From Catellatospora sp. TT07R-123 (GTDB lineage Bacteria; Actinomycetota; Actinomycetes; Mycobacteriales; Micromonosporaceae), in contig NZ_BNEM01000001.1 in assembly GCF_018327705.1 (NCBI RefSeq), positions 3,224,001 to 3,288,000 of the forward strand: a stretch of DNA of 64,000 nucleotides. The letters run 5' to 3'. Each line of letters begins with the position of its first letter. Within the stretch, counting starts at the first letter, position 1. A program made the translations under genes and the position numbers. Below the pieces are notes generated by a model. It had not been told where the DNA came from, ran no database searches, and saw nothing but the letters and a program-made list of their open reading frames with translations. Of this stretch, positions 1 through 8,655 are shown piece by piece.

Positions 1-561
1 GAGCCGGGCGCAGGCCAGCGGCCACATCCCGGCGCTGGACCCCGCCTGGGCCAGCAGCAGGAAGAACACCCCGAACAGCGCCCCCGACGCCAGCGCCAGG
101 CCGATCACGCGCGGCGTCACCGCGCTCGCCCCGTCCGACGGGCCGAGGCTCACCAGCGCGATCGCCACCACCGCGCAACCGGCCGCCGCCAGTGACACCG
201 CACCCGGCCGCTCGCCCAGCACCAGGCCTCCGGCCAGCGGCACCAGTGCCGAAGTGACCGCGGTGATCGGGGCGACCACGGACATCGCGCCGCTGGCCAG
301 GCCCTGGTAGAGCAGCACGATGCCGAAGAGTCCGGCCACCCCGGCGGCGGCGCCCCAACCCAGCCCCGACACGCCGAGCCGACCCGGGACCAGCAGCAGG
401 AAAACTGCGATCATCGGTATCGCGCACAGCTGCGAGACGACGGTCACGGAGAACGAGTGGCCGCGCACGCTCGCGGCCCCCTGCTGGACCGCCTTGCCAC
501 CGCAGAAGTCCGCAGTGCCCCAGACCAGGGCGGATGTACCGGCGAGCAGGATAGCGATCAC
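1..561 (-). CDS. EamA/DMT family transporter, 3' end outside the window
   Basis: A hydrophobic membrane protein of the drug/metabolite transporter superfamily, probably exporting a small metabolite. The 187 visible residues hold about six membrane helices. They open with IAILLAGTSALVWGTADF, followed by a glycine-rich helix pair and the typical EamA run VVAPITAVTSALVPLAGG before an LGERPG turn. The start is the GTG complementary to 559-561, because a TGA lies in frame just upstream. No Shine-Dalgarno is visible, so a leaderless transcript is possible. It is divergent from the XRE-cupin gene with only 38 nt between the starts, so the promoters must overlap and that regulator probably controls it. 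The substrate cannot be told. The C-terminal half lies beyond base 1. Confidence 0.8.
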   Translation of the reverse strand, partial: MIAILLAGTSALVWGTADFCGGKAVQQGAASVRGHSFSVTVVSQLCAIPMIAVFLLLVPGRLGVSGLGWGAAAGVAGLFGIVLLYQGLASGAMSVVAPITAVTSALVPLAGGLVLGERPGAVSLAAAGCAVVAIALVSLGPSDGASAVTPRVIGLALASGALFGVFFLLLAQAGSSAGMWPLACARL

Positions 562-599
562 AGCGTGTTCGTATCACAGCGGCGACCGCGGAGGACAGG

Positions 600-1265
600 G
601 TGTTGACCGAGACGACGGTGGAGCAGACCCGGACGGCTGACCGCGGCCTGCGTACGCCCCGGCCGCGGCAGGTGCCGATCGACGAGATCAACGCGGCGGT
701 GGCGCTGCACGTGCGGGCGCTGCGGACCGGGCGGGGCTGGTCGCTGGACGAGCTGTCCGGCCGGTCCGGGGTGAGCAAGGGCATGCTGGTGCAGGTCGAA
801 GCGGGGCGGACCAATCCGAGTGTGGGGACGCTCGCGCGGATCGCGGACGCGTTCGGGGTGGCCGTGGCCCGCCTGCTGCAACCGGCCGCCGACCGCACCG
901 TGCACCTGAGCGAGTTCGAGGACGGACCGGTGCTGTGGCGGGGCGGCCGGGGCGGCACCGGGCGGCTGCTGCGCGGGGTCACCGACCCGGCCACGGTCGA
1001 GCTGTGGGACTGGCGCTTCGCCCCGAACGAGCGGTACGACGCCGAGGAGCAGCAGCCGGGGGCGCGGGAGATGGCGCATGTGCTGGTCGGGCAGATCGTG
1101 GTCACCATCGACGGGGCCGACCACCTGGTGCAGGCGGGGCAGACGCTGGACTTCCGGGGCGACCGGGCGCACACGTACCGCAACGTGCAGGACGGCCCGG
1201 CGCGCGTGGTGATGCTGGTGGCGATGCCCCCGGGCGAGTACACCCACCGCCGCGGTCCGCGCTGA
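600..1265 (+). CDS. XRE-family regulator with C-terminal cupin domain
   Basis: A DNA-binding regulator of the HTH_XRE plus cupin_2 class, which usually senses a small ligand and represses a neighbouring transporter or catabolic gene. The HTH is near residues 30-90, with LDELSGRSGVSKGMLVQVEAG as the helix-turn-helix core and RTNPSVGTLARIADAF after it. A beta-rich cupin lies at about 125-215 (HVLVGQIVVTIDGADHLVQAG, then AHTYRNVQDGPARVVM). The start is GTG at 600, preceded by GGAGGACAG. The 221-residue length is normal for the family. It is divergently paired with the EamA transporter, which is its likely target, and autoregulation is plausible because the intergenic gap is so short. The ligand is unknown. 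Confidence 0.88.
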   Translation: MLTETTVEQTRTADRGLRTPRPRQVPIDEINAAVALHVRALRTGRGWSLDELSGRSGVSKGMLVQVEAGRTNPSVGTLARIADAFGVAVARLLQPAADRTVHLSEFEDGPVLWRGGRGGTGRLLRGVTDPATVELWDWRFAPNERYDAEEQQPGAREMAHVLVGQIVVTIDGADHLVQAGQTLDFRGDRAHTYRNVQDGPARVVMLVAMPPGEYTHRRGPR

Positions 1266-1277
1266 GCGGGCACGAAG

Positions 1278-1305
1278 AAGCCCGCACCGGTCGGTGCGGG
1301 CTTTC
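1278..1305. terminator. Bidirectional terminator between the regulator and clpX
   Basis: GCCCGCACC pairs with GGTGCGGGC around a short loop and CTTT follows on the + strand. It lies between two convergent genes, so it can serve both. Confidence 0.75.
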
Positions 1306-1319
1306 TCACGGGTACGGAG

Positions 1320-2615
<1,296 letters not shown>

Positions 2616-2775
2616 CTACGACTCCCCCTGCCCCTGAAGCTGACGAACGCCTTGCCGTTCCCGGCGGCGCGCACATCGGTTCTGTGATGACGTTACCTGT
2701 TGTGAGCCGTTTTGCGGCGCCCCCACCCCGGCTGCCATGCCGAAGATTCTGTCACGTCCCCCCGACAACCGCTTC

Positions 2776-2807
2776 GGCGCCGTCCACCCGATGGGGTGAA
2801 CGGCGCC
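2776..2807 (-). terminator. Hairpin after clpP2
   Basis: GGCGCCGTCCACCC pairs almost perfectly with GGGTGAACGGCGCC just downstream of the clpP2 stop. It has no U-tract, so it may attenuate rather than fully terminate read-through into clpX. The remaining gap to clpX (about 2616-2775) shows nothing else clear. Confidence 0.5.
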
Positions 2808-2823
2808 GACCGACGGAACGGGG

Positions 2824-3477
2824 TCAGCGCGCCCCGGCCATCGCCGACTTCTTCCGGTACGACAGCACCGAGTCGACCAGGCCGTATTCGACCGCCTCAC
2901 CGGCAGTGAGGATCTTGTCGCGGTCGATGTCCTTCTTGACCTTCTCGACCGACTGGCCGCTGTGGCGGGCCAGCATCTCCTCCAGCTGGGTGCGCATGCG
3001 CATGATCTCGCGAGCCTGGATCTCGATGTCGGATCCCTGACCGTAGCCGCCCTCGGTGGCCGGCTGGTGGATGATGATCCGCGAGTTCGGCAGCGCCAGG
3101 CGCTTGCCGGGCGTGCCGGCCGCCAGCAGCACCGCGGCCGCACTGGCCGCCTGGCCCAGGCAGACCGTCTGGATGTCCGGGCGGACGAACTGCATGGTGT
3201 CGTAGATCGCGGTCATCGCGGTGAACGAGCCACCGGGCGAGTTGATGTACATCGTGATGTCGCGGTCCGGGTCGGCGGCCTCCAGCACCAGCAGCTGGGA
3301 CATCACGTCGTTGGCCGACACGTCGTCGACCTGCACGCCCAGGAAGATGATCCGGTCCTGGAACATCTTGGCGTACGGGTCGATCGTCTGCTGGCCCGTC
3401 GTGGTCCGCTCGATGAACTGCGGGACGATGTAGCGACTGGACGGCTGGCCGAAGCTGGGCGTCATAGCTGGAAACAT
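2824..3477 (-). CDS. clpP2: ATP-dependent Clp protease proteolytic subunit ClpP2
   Basis: Serine peptidase subunit that in actinobacteria forms a mixed ClpP1P2 tetradecamer with the neighbouring subunit. The catalytic triad reads Ser112 (GQAASAAA), His137 (RIIIHQP) and Asp187 (DIDRDK). The start is ATG at 3477 ([10 protein letters not shown]) because AAGGAG lies 5-6 nt upstream, giving 217 residues. A longer open frame runs upstream, but it crosses clpP1 and has no ribosome site. It follows clpP1 by 11 nt in one operon. The N-terminal extension before the IVPQFIER segment is typical of the ClpP2 paralogue and is probably processed. Confidence 0.97.
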   Translation of the reverse strand: MFPAMTPSFGQPSSRYIVPQFIERTTTGQQTIDPYAKMFQDRIIFLGVQVDDVSANDVMSQLLVLEAADPDRDITMYINSPGGSFTAMTAIYDTMQFVRPDIQTVCLGQAASAAAVLLAAGTPGKRLALPNSRIIIHQPATEGGYGQGSDIEIQAREIMRMRTQLEEMLARHSGQSVEKVKKDIDRDKILTAGEAVEYGLVDSVLSYRKKSAMAGAR

Positions 3478-3488
3478 GTTGCGCTCCT

Positions 3489-4100
3489 TCAGTTCCCGAC
3501 CGGCGCCACGGACGTAGCGGTGATCACGTGGTCGATGAAGCCGTACTCTTTGGCCTGCTCCGCGTTGAACCAGCGGTCGCGGTCGCTGTCTGCCTCGATC
3601 TGCGCCACCGGCTGTCCGGTGTGCTGGGCGATCAGGTCGATCATCAGCTTCTTGGTGTAGATCATCTGCTCGGCCTGGATGGCGATGTCGGCCGCGGTGC
3701 CGCCGATGCCGCCCGAAGCCTGGTGCATCATGATCCGCGCGTGCGGCAGCGCCGAGCGCTTGCCCTTCGCGCCCGAGCACAGCAGCATCTGGCCCATCGA
3801 GGCCGCCATGCCCAGCGCGATCGTCGCGACGTCGTTCGAGATGAACTGCATGGTGTCGTAGATCGCCATGCCGTCGTAGACCGACCCGCCGGGCGAGTTG
3901 ATGTACAGGTAGATGTCGCGGTCGGGATCCTCGGCGGACAGCAGCAGGAGCTGCGCGCAGATCCGGTTGGCGACCTGCGTGTTGACGTCGCTGCCGAGGA
4001 AGACGATGCGCTCCTTCAGCAGGCGGTTGTACACAGAGTCGTCGAGGCCGCCGGCGATCGGATCGGAACCCCGCGCAGATGGAACGTGCAGCTCGCTCAT
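3489..4100 (-). CDS. clpP1: ATP-dependent Clp protease proteolytic subunit ClpP1
   Basis: First subunit of the ClpP1P2 peptidase. The catalytic residues are Ser101 (GMAASMGQ), His126 (RIMMHQAS) and Asp175 (DSDRDRW). The substrate-strand motif [19 protein letters not shown] is intact. The 203-residue length is standard. The ATG at 4100 has AAAGG about 9 nt upstream. It heads the clpP1-clpP2 operon. A palindrome fitting the ClgR consensus lies about 80 nt upstream (4178-4188), so induction by ClgR under protein stress is likely by analogy with streptomycetes, corynebacteria and mycobacteria. Confidence 0.97.
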   Translation of the reverse strand: MSELHVPSARGSDPIAGGLDDSVYNRLLKERIVFLGSDVNTQVANRICAQLLLLSAEDPDRDIYLYINSPGGSVYDGMAIYDTMQFISNDVATIALGMAASMGQMLLCSGAKGKRSALPHARIMMHQASGGIGGTAADIAIQAEQMIYTKKLMIDLIAQHTGQPVAQIEADSDRDRWFNAEQAKEYGFIDHVITATSVAPVGN

Positions 4101-4177
4101 ATCGGCAGCCTTTCTCGTTGTCCTACAGCGACCCTAACCGCTGATTCCGACACCAGCTTCCCCAGTGCCGACGTGTT

Positions 4178-4188
4178 CGCTGTGAGCG
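4178..4188 (-). promoter_or_regulatory. Candidate ClgR operator upstream of clpP1
   Basis: On the minus strand the site reads CGCTCACAGCG followed by AAC. This fits the core of the published actinobacterial ClgR box (CGCYNANRGCG followed by WWS). It is centred about 83 nt upstream of the clpP1 start codon, a sensible position for an activator. Assignment is by consensus match only. Confidence 0.6.
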
Positions 4189-4250
4189 CACCACGCCCGT
4201 CCGTGACTGTGGCGGGCCGCACACCCACCTGAGCTGCCGCTCAAAAGGGC

Positions 4251-4289
4251 GAGGGGATCCGCCGGGCCGGATGGCCGACAGATCCCCTC
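4251..4289 (-). terminator. tig terminator
   Basis: GAGGGGATC (4251-4259) pairs exactly with GATCCCCTC (4281-4289), with a further GC-rich pairing inside the loop. On the minus strand it is followed by GCCCTTTTG, giving a short U-run just after the tig stop. Confidence 0.75.
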
Positions 4290-4320
4290 ACCGTCACGTC
4301 CTTGGAACTCAGCCTCGGCC

Positions 4321-5691
4321 TCAGTGGTCGTGGCCCTCGTGGTCGCCGTGGTCGTGCCCGGCGTGGTCGTCGGCACCCTCGCGCAGCGAGTCCAGCGTCA
4401 GCACCTCGCCGTCGGTGTCGGTCATGATGACCCGCTCCATGACCAGCGCCAGCGCCTTGCCGCGACGCACGTCGCCGTAGACGGCGGCGGCGGCACCGGC
4501 CTGCACCAGGCGGTCGTAGTACTGCTGCGGGGCGACACCGGCGCGCTGGGCGCGGTGCACGATCTCGTGGCCGAACTCGTCGTCGGAGACCTGGACGTCC
4601 TCGGCCTCGGCGATGGTGTCGAGCACCAGCTGGATCCGGACGCCCTCGGCGGCCGCCTCGGACAGCTCGGTGTCGATCTGCTCCTCGGTCTTCTCCTCCG
4701 CCGCGAGGTACTCGGGCAGGCTGGCGCCCATGCGCTCCAGCTGCTCGACCATGGCGGCCTTGCGCTGCTCGACCTCGTCGGCCACGACGCCCTCGGGCGC
4801 GGGGACGTCGGCCCGCTTGACCAGCTCGGCCAGCGCCTTGTCACGTGCCGCGTACAGCTGCTCGACCTTCTTGACGCGGGTGATCCGCTCCGACAGGTCG
4901 CCGCGCAGCTGCTCCAGGGTGTCGAACTCGCTGGCGAGCTGGGCGAAGTCGTCGTCCAGCGCCGGAAGCTCCTTCTCCTTCACGGTGCGGACCGTCACGG
5001 TCACGTCCGCGTCGCTGCCGGCGTGCTCGCCGCCGACCAGCTGGCTGGTGAAGGTCGCCGACTCGCCGGCGGACAGGCCGGCCACGGCCTCGTCCAGGCC
5101 CTTGAGCAGCTGGCCCGAACCCACCTCGTGGGACAGGTTGCTGGCGGTGCCGCCCTCGACCTCGGCGCCGTCGACGGTCGCCACCAGGTCCAGCTGCACG
5201 TAGTCGCCGTCAGCGGCGGCGCGCTCGACGGTCTTGAGCGTCGCGAAGCGCTGGCGCAGGCCGTCGATCTGCTCGTCGATCTCCGAGTCGGCCACGGCCA
5301 GCGGGTCGACCTCGACCTTGATGCTGCTCAGCTCGGGCAGGGTCAGCTCGGGGCGGACGTCCACGTCGGCGGTGAACTTCAGCGGCTGGCCGTCGGCGAA
5401 CTCGAGGTTGTCCACGGCCGGGCGGCCCAGCAGCTTGACCTCGTGCTCGCGCACGGCGGCGAAGATCTGCTGCGGGATGGCCTCCTCGATCGCCTCCTGC
5501 AGCACGGCGCCGCGGCCCACGCGCTGGTCGATGACCTGGGCCGGGATCTTGCCCTTGCGGAAGCCGGGGATGTTGACCTGGGCCGCGATCTCGCGGTACG
5601 CCTTCTTCAGGCTCGGCTCGAGCTCGGCGAACGGCACCTCGATGGCGAGCCGCACTCGCGTCGGGCTCAGAGTCTCGACGGTGCTCTTCAC
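4321..5691 (-). CDS. tig: Trigger factor, ribosome-bound chaperone
   Basis: Binds ribosomal protein L23 near the exit tunnel and shields nascent chains; it also has a peptidyl-prolyl isomerase domain. The ribosome-binding signature GFRKGKIP is at residues 43-50. The FKBP-type domain spans about 155-240 (DGDYVQLDLVATVDG, then GSGQLLKGLDEAVAGL). The C-terminal helical chaperone arms follow. The last 16 residues are histidine- and aspartate-rich (DDHAGHDHGDHEGHDH), a possible metal-binding tail. The length of 456 is normal. The start is GTG at 5691 with AAGGAG about 8 nt upstream. It precedes clpP1 in the usual actinobacterial order but has its own terminator. Confidence 0.97.
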   Translation of the reverse strand: MKSTVETLSPTRVRLAIEVPFAELEPSLKKAYREIAAQVNIPGFRKGKIPAQVIDQRVGRGAVLQEAIEEAIPQQIFAAVREHEVKLLGRPAVDNLEFADGQPLKFTADVDVRPELTLPELSSIKVEVDPLAVADSEIDEQIDGLRQRFATLKTVERAAADGDYVQLDLVATVDGAEVEGGTASNLSHEVGSGQLLKGLDEAVAGLSAGESATFTSQLVGGEHAGSDADVTVTVRTVKEKELPALDDDFAQLASEFDTLEQLRGDLSERITRVKKVEQLYAARDKALAELVKRADVPAPEGVVADEVEQRKAAMVEQLERMGASLPEYLAAEEKTEEQIDTELSEAAAEGVRIQLVLDTIAEAEDVQVSDDEFGHEIVHRAQRAGVAPQQYYDRLVQAGAAAAVYGDVRRGKALALVMERVIMTDTDGEVLTLDSLREGADDHAGHDHGDHEGHDH

Positions 5692-5935
5692 AGGCGTACT
5701 CCTTGGGATCTTTCGGGTCGTTTGGGGTTGCCTTGCGCAACTGTATGCCCCTCCGCGCCCGCCGGTGCCACCGGCGTGGTGCGCGGAAAGAGCCCGGTCG
5801 AGTGTAGGCGACCGCCGGAGGCGTTCACCGCATCGGGCGGCGGTTGTCGGCGGATGTCACACCGCGCGGGCGCGTCAGCATCATAATAACGAGCAAAGCC
5901 GACAAACTGGGCAGGTCGTCTGGGAGGAGACCGCC

Positions 5936-6544
5936 GTGCCGCCGATCAATGTCACGCTGCTGCTGGCCACCGCCATAGCGGCCGCAGGTGGCCCGCTGCT
6001 GGCCCTCACGCCGCTCGCGCTGCGGGCGCAACCGCAGGCCGCCGCTGCGATCAGCGTCGACGACGGGGTACGCCGGATAGAGCCGGGCGACACCGTCCAG
6101 TACCGCATCCTCGCCCGCGGCGACGGCACCGACAGCGCGACCGTCCGCCTGACCGTGCCGTCCGACCTGCGCGACGTCACCGCCGACGGAGCCACCCGCA
6201 CCGGCGCCACACTCCACTGGCCCGCCCCCGGCGCCGGCCGGACCGGCACGTACACCGCCGCCGCCGTCCTCGGGCACGACACCCCGGCCGGGGATCTCGC
6301 CGTGACGGCGTGCCTGCAGGGGGTCGTCGCCGCGCCCATGGCCTGCGCCACCGACCTCGACCTGGTCGTCGAGCCGGCCGGCGGCACCGGCTGGGCCTGG
6401 CTCGGCGCGGCCGTGTTCGGGCTGCTCGCCGCGGTCGGCGCGATCTGGCTCGACCGCAAGATCCGGCCCGAACTGCTCACCCCGGCCAACGCGCACCTCA
6501 TCTACAGCGATGCCGGGCAGCCCGGTGGAGCCCCATCCGCCTGA
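5936..6544 (+). CDS. Secreted, membrane-anchored protein of unknown function
   Basis: I do not recognise a specific function. The 202-residue product has a hydrophobic signal segment (about 5-38, alanine/leucine-rich), an extracytoplasmic beta-rich domain at about 40-150 (IEPGDTVQYRILARGDGTDS then VRLTVPSDLRDVTADG) resembling the DUF11/conserved-repeat surface fold, and one C-terminal membrane helix (about 152-172) before a basic LDRKIRPE tail inside. The start is GTG at 5936, chosen because GGAGGAG lies 6 nt upstream. The frame is open much further upstream, but only as a shadow of tig. It is divergent from tig across a 244-nt gap that contains CATAATAA as a possible -10. Confidence 0.7.
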   Translation: MPPINVTLLLATAIAAAGGPLLALTPLALRAQPQAAAAISVDDGVRRIEPGDTVQYRILARGDGTDSATVRLTVPSDLRDVTADGATRTGATLHWPAPGAGRTGTYTAAAVLGHDTPAGDLAVTACLQGVVAAPMACATDLDLVVEPAGGTGWAWLGAAVFGLLAAVGAIWLDRKIRPELLTPANAHLIYSDAGQPGGAPSA

Positions 6545-6768
6545 TCCGAACGAAGCCCCACCGGGGGTCCCTGCCGCCGCCCGGTGGCACGTACGGCCTT
6601 CCGGCGGCGTGGGAGCGATCGTGTCCCCCGTCCCTGACCTCAGCGTATGTGCCATCCACCGCCAGAGCGGGAGAATCGGGAGGAAAGCTCACACCGACAC
6701 ACGGCATATGGGTGTGCGGCGCGCACGGCCGACCGCATACACTTCCGTGGGCGCCGGTGACGGCGCGA

Positions 6769-6845
6769 CGGGGTGTAGCGCAGCTTGGTAGCGCACTCGC
6801 TTTGGGAGCGAGGGGCCGTCGGTTCGAATCCGGCCACCCCGACCA
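6769..6845 (+). tRNA. tRNA-Pro (anticodon UGG)
   Basis: A 77-nt cloverleaf. The acceptor CGGGGTG pairs with CACCCCG, the anticodon stem is CTCGC/GCGAG with loop TTTGGGA (anticodon TGG), and the T arm contains GGTTCGAATCC. The discriminator is A and CCA is encoded. TACACT about 30 nt upstream may be its -10. The 224 nt before it show no gene on either strand. Confidence 0.97.
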
Positions 6846-6911
6846 GCAACGGTCGACGCTCCTGACCTCGGCGCGCGGGCGTTGTGACGGGCCGGTTATA
6901 GTGGTGCCCAC

Positions 6912-6985
6912 GCGGGCGTAGCTCAATGGTAGAGCTTCAGTCTTCCAAACTGACTACGCGAGTTCGATTCTCGTCGCCCGCTCCA
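6912..6985 (+). tRNA. tRNA-Gly (anticodon UCC)
   Basis: A 74-nt cloverleaf. The acceptor GCGGGCG pairs with CGCCCGC, the anticodon stem is TCAGT/ACTGA with loop CTTCCAA (anticodon TCC), and the T arm contains GTTCGATTC. The discriminator is T and CCA is encoded. A TATAGT hexamer at 6897-6902 would be a -10, which puts the 5' end only a few bases before the mature tRNA. Confidence 0.97.
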
Positions 6986-6992
6986 TAGAAGA

Positions 6993-7025
6993 GGCCCAGG
7001 TCCGACAGCGGACCTGGGCCTTCTT
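6993..7025 (+). terminator. tRNA-Gly terminator
   Basis: GGCCCAGGTCC pairs perfectly with GGACCTGGGCC around GACAGC and is followed by TTCTT, directly after the tRNA. Confidence 0.9.
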
Positions 7026-7072
7026 CGTGCACGAACTACCCGCCCGCCCCGTGCTCGTGCCGGTGTTCGGAA

Positions 7073-7136
7073 ATGCAGTTTCGGGGAAAGTGCAGGAATT
7101 CGAGCTTTGATTCCTGCACTTTCCCCGAAACTGCAT
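7073..7136. repeat. Palindromic repeat, copy 1
   Basis: The 27-nt arms (7073-7099 and 7110-7136) are perfectly complementary and enclose a 10-nt loop. The left arm begins ATGCAGTTTCGGGGAAAGTG and ends GAAT; the right arm starts ATTC. A second copy with the same outer 20 nt is at 47277-47340. It sits between the tRNA terminator and the end of a minus-strand gene. It is too AT-poor at its ends to be a typical terminator; it looks like a dispersed REP-like element. Confidence 0.8.
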
Positions 7137-7172
7137 GATCGGCGGCCGCCCGGCGGGCGGCGGGTGGGCCGG

Positions 7173-8084
7173 TCAGGGGCCGTGTGGGAGGTCGACGGCG
7201 AGGGTCGCGAGGGCGAGGGTGGTGAGGTCGGGTTCGGAGAGGGCCGGGACGGGGCGGAAGGGGCCGCCGTACGCGCGGTCGTCGTTGGTGGAGGTGATCG
7301 CCACCACGCTGCCGCCGCGGTAGGCGTACACGGTGATCGCTTCGAAGCCGCCCGGACCCCCGGTGCGGAAGACGGCGAGCGCGGCCCCGTCCCGGTCCGG
7401 ACGCCGCTCGCAGCCGACGAACGCGCACTGGTCGGAGCTGGGCACCTGCTCGAACTGGGGCATGGTGGTGACGATCACGACGAGCCCCCCGGCGCCGGAG
7501 CCGTCGGTCAGCACCGCGCTCGCCTCGTAGCCGCCGTTGAGGCCGGGGAAGGCGGTCAGCGGTTCGCTGCCGTCCGGACCCTGGAGCGGGCCCAGCCCGG
7601 CGCCCGGGGCCAGGCTGTCGACCTGGTCGCGCAGGAAGCAGGTCAGGGTGGTGCGGGCGCGCAGGTCGCCGTCGGGCTGGGAACCGGGCGGGCAGGTCAG
7701 CGGGTACGACCCGGGCGAGCGGTCGGGCACGGGGCAGGCGCCGTCGATCGGGGCCCGCGGCGGTGCGAAGGACGACTGCCATTCGGGGCGGTAGAACTCG
7801 ACCTGCTGCACCACTGAGTTGATGAGCCCGCCGCCCGGCAGCCGGCAGCCGGGGATCAGCACCGGGGCGGCGCTCTGCCCGACGGCCGGGGTAAGCAGGT
7901 ATCCGGCGGCGACCACGATCGCGGCCACCACCGCGAGGGCCCCGCCGGTGCCGGTCAGGCGGCGGCGCAGCAGGGAGCGGCGTCCGGCCCGCAACACCGC
8001 GGCGGCGGTGAGGCCGAGCGGGGGTTCGTGCTGGGCGATGCGGGTGCGCAGGGCCTGGGCCAGGGTCTGGTCGTCCATGGTCAC
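7173..8084 (-). CDS. Membrane protein coupled to an ECF sigma factor, probable anti-sigma-like regulator
   Basis: A 303-residue protein with a short charged cytoplasmic N-terminus (DDQTLAQALRTRIAQHEPP), a basic RRSLLRRR patch, one membrane helix at about 47-68, and a large extracytoplasmic domain with several cysteines (VLIPGCRLPGG, GACPVPDRS, CAFVGCERR). I see no classical zinc anti-sigma HxxxCxxC motif. The GTG start overlaps the sigma stop as GTGA, so the two are translationally coupled. Proteins in this position next to SigE-family factors often hold the sigma at the membrane or act in its pathway. That role is inferred from context, not from a recognised domain. Confidence 0.7.
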   Translation of the reverse strand: MTMDDQTLAQALRTRIAQHEPPLGLTAAAVLRAGRRSLLRRRLTGTGGALAVVAAIVVAAGYLLTPAVGQSAAPVLIPGCRLPGGGLINSVVQQVEFYRPEWQSSFAPPRAPIDGACPVPDRSPGSYPLTCPPGSQPDGDLRARTTLTCFLRDQVDSLAPGAGLGPLQGPDGSEPLTAFPGLNGGYEASAVLTDGSGAGGLVVIVTTMPQFEQVPSSDQCAFVGCERRPDRDGAALAVFRTGGPGGFEAITVYAYRGGSVVAITSTNDDRAYGGPFRPVPALSEPDLTTLALATLAVDLPHGP

Positions 8085-8569
8085 TCCTCCACCGGTCGCG
8101 GGGTGAGCAGGCCGCGCAGCGCGCTGAGCCCGCGTGAGGTCTGGCTCTTGACGGCGCCCTCGCTGATGCCTGCGGCGGTGGCGGTGTCGCCGACGGACAG
8201 GTCGTCGAGGTAGCGCAGGGCGATGAGCACCCGCTGCCGGGGCGGCAGCTGTGCGAGCAGGGCGAGCACGTCACCGCCGGGGTCGGTGGCGGGTGTGGCC
8301 CGGTCGGGCACGTCGGCCACCACCTGCTCGTGCCGGCGGGCGCGGCGGCTGTTGAGGAACGCGTTGACCAGCACCCGCCGCGTGTACGCCTCCAGCGTCG
8401 CGCCGTCCAGGCGCCGCCAGTGCCGGTACAGCTGGGTGAAGGTGTGCTGGACCAGGTCCTCGGCGAGGTGCCAGTCGCCGCACAGCGCGTACGCGAACCG
8501 CCGCAGCGGCAGCACCCGCGCCTCGAAGTACTCGCAGAACTCTGCTTCCCAGTCGGCCATGTCCTTCAT
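8081..8569 (-). CDS. RNA polymerase sigma factor, SigE-family ECF group
   Basis: A 162-residue alternative sigma factor with only regions 2 and 4. Region 2 is at about 8-75 (FAYALCGDWHLAEDLVQHTF, then RRVLVNAFLNSRRARR). Region 4 is at about 100-155 (LPPRQRVLIALRYLDDLSV, then GISEGAVKSQTSRGLSALRG). The DLVQHTFTQLYRHW segment is typical of the SigE-like actinobacterial subgroup. The start is ATG at 8569; an internal ATG three codons later is an alternative. It is followed without a gap by the anti-sigma-like membrane protein. It is divergent from the chitinase gene, which might be a target. I could not recognise a matching ECF promoter with confidence. Confidence 0.93.
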   Translation of the reverse strand: MKDMADWEAEFCEYFEARVLPLRRFAYALCGDWHLAEDLVQHTFTQLYRHWRRLDGATLEAYTRRVLVNAFLNSRRARRHEQVVADVPDRATPATDPGGDVLALLAQLPPRQRVLIALRYLDDLSVGDTATAAGISEGAVKSQTSRGLSALRGLLTPRPVEE

Positions 8570-8627
8570 ACCCCGCGGGGGTCCGGGAGGTTGCCGTGGC
8601 GGGCTTGTGCCAACTTCGTGGACATCG

Positions 8628-8644
8628 TAAGTAAAGTTTCCTAA
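8628..8644. promoter_or_regulatory. Candidate operator/promoter of the chitinase gene
   Basis: TAAGTAAAGTTTCCTAA is an imperfect palindrome of the AGGAAA-TTTCCT type. It is immediately followed by TAATAT (8645-8650), a -10-like hexamer only 5 nt before the ATG. With no Shine-Dalgarno in front of the gene, the transcript is probably leaderless. Similar AGGAAA/TTTCCT palindromes occur before secreted glycosidase genes in related genera as far as I recall, which would make this a repressor site for sugar control. Confidence 0.45.
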
Positions 8645-8655
8645 TAATATAACGT

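Noticed and set aside
5234-5935. Extended N-terminus for the membrane protein at 5936
   Set aside because: The frame is open through tig on the opposite strand only because of GC bias; the ribosome site and signal peptide fix the start at 5936.
6769-7136. tRNA pair followed by a palindrome as an integration site of a mobile element
   Set aside because: There is no integrase, no duplicated tRNA 3' end and no foreign-looking genes; the palindrome has a second copy away from tRNAs.
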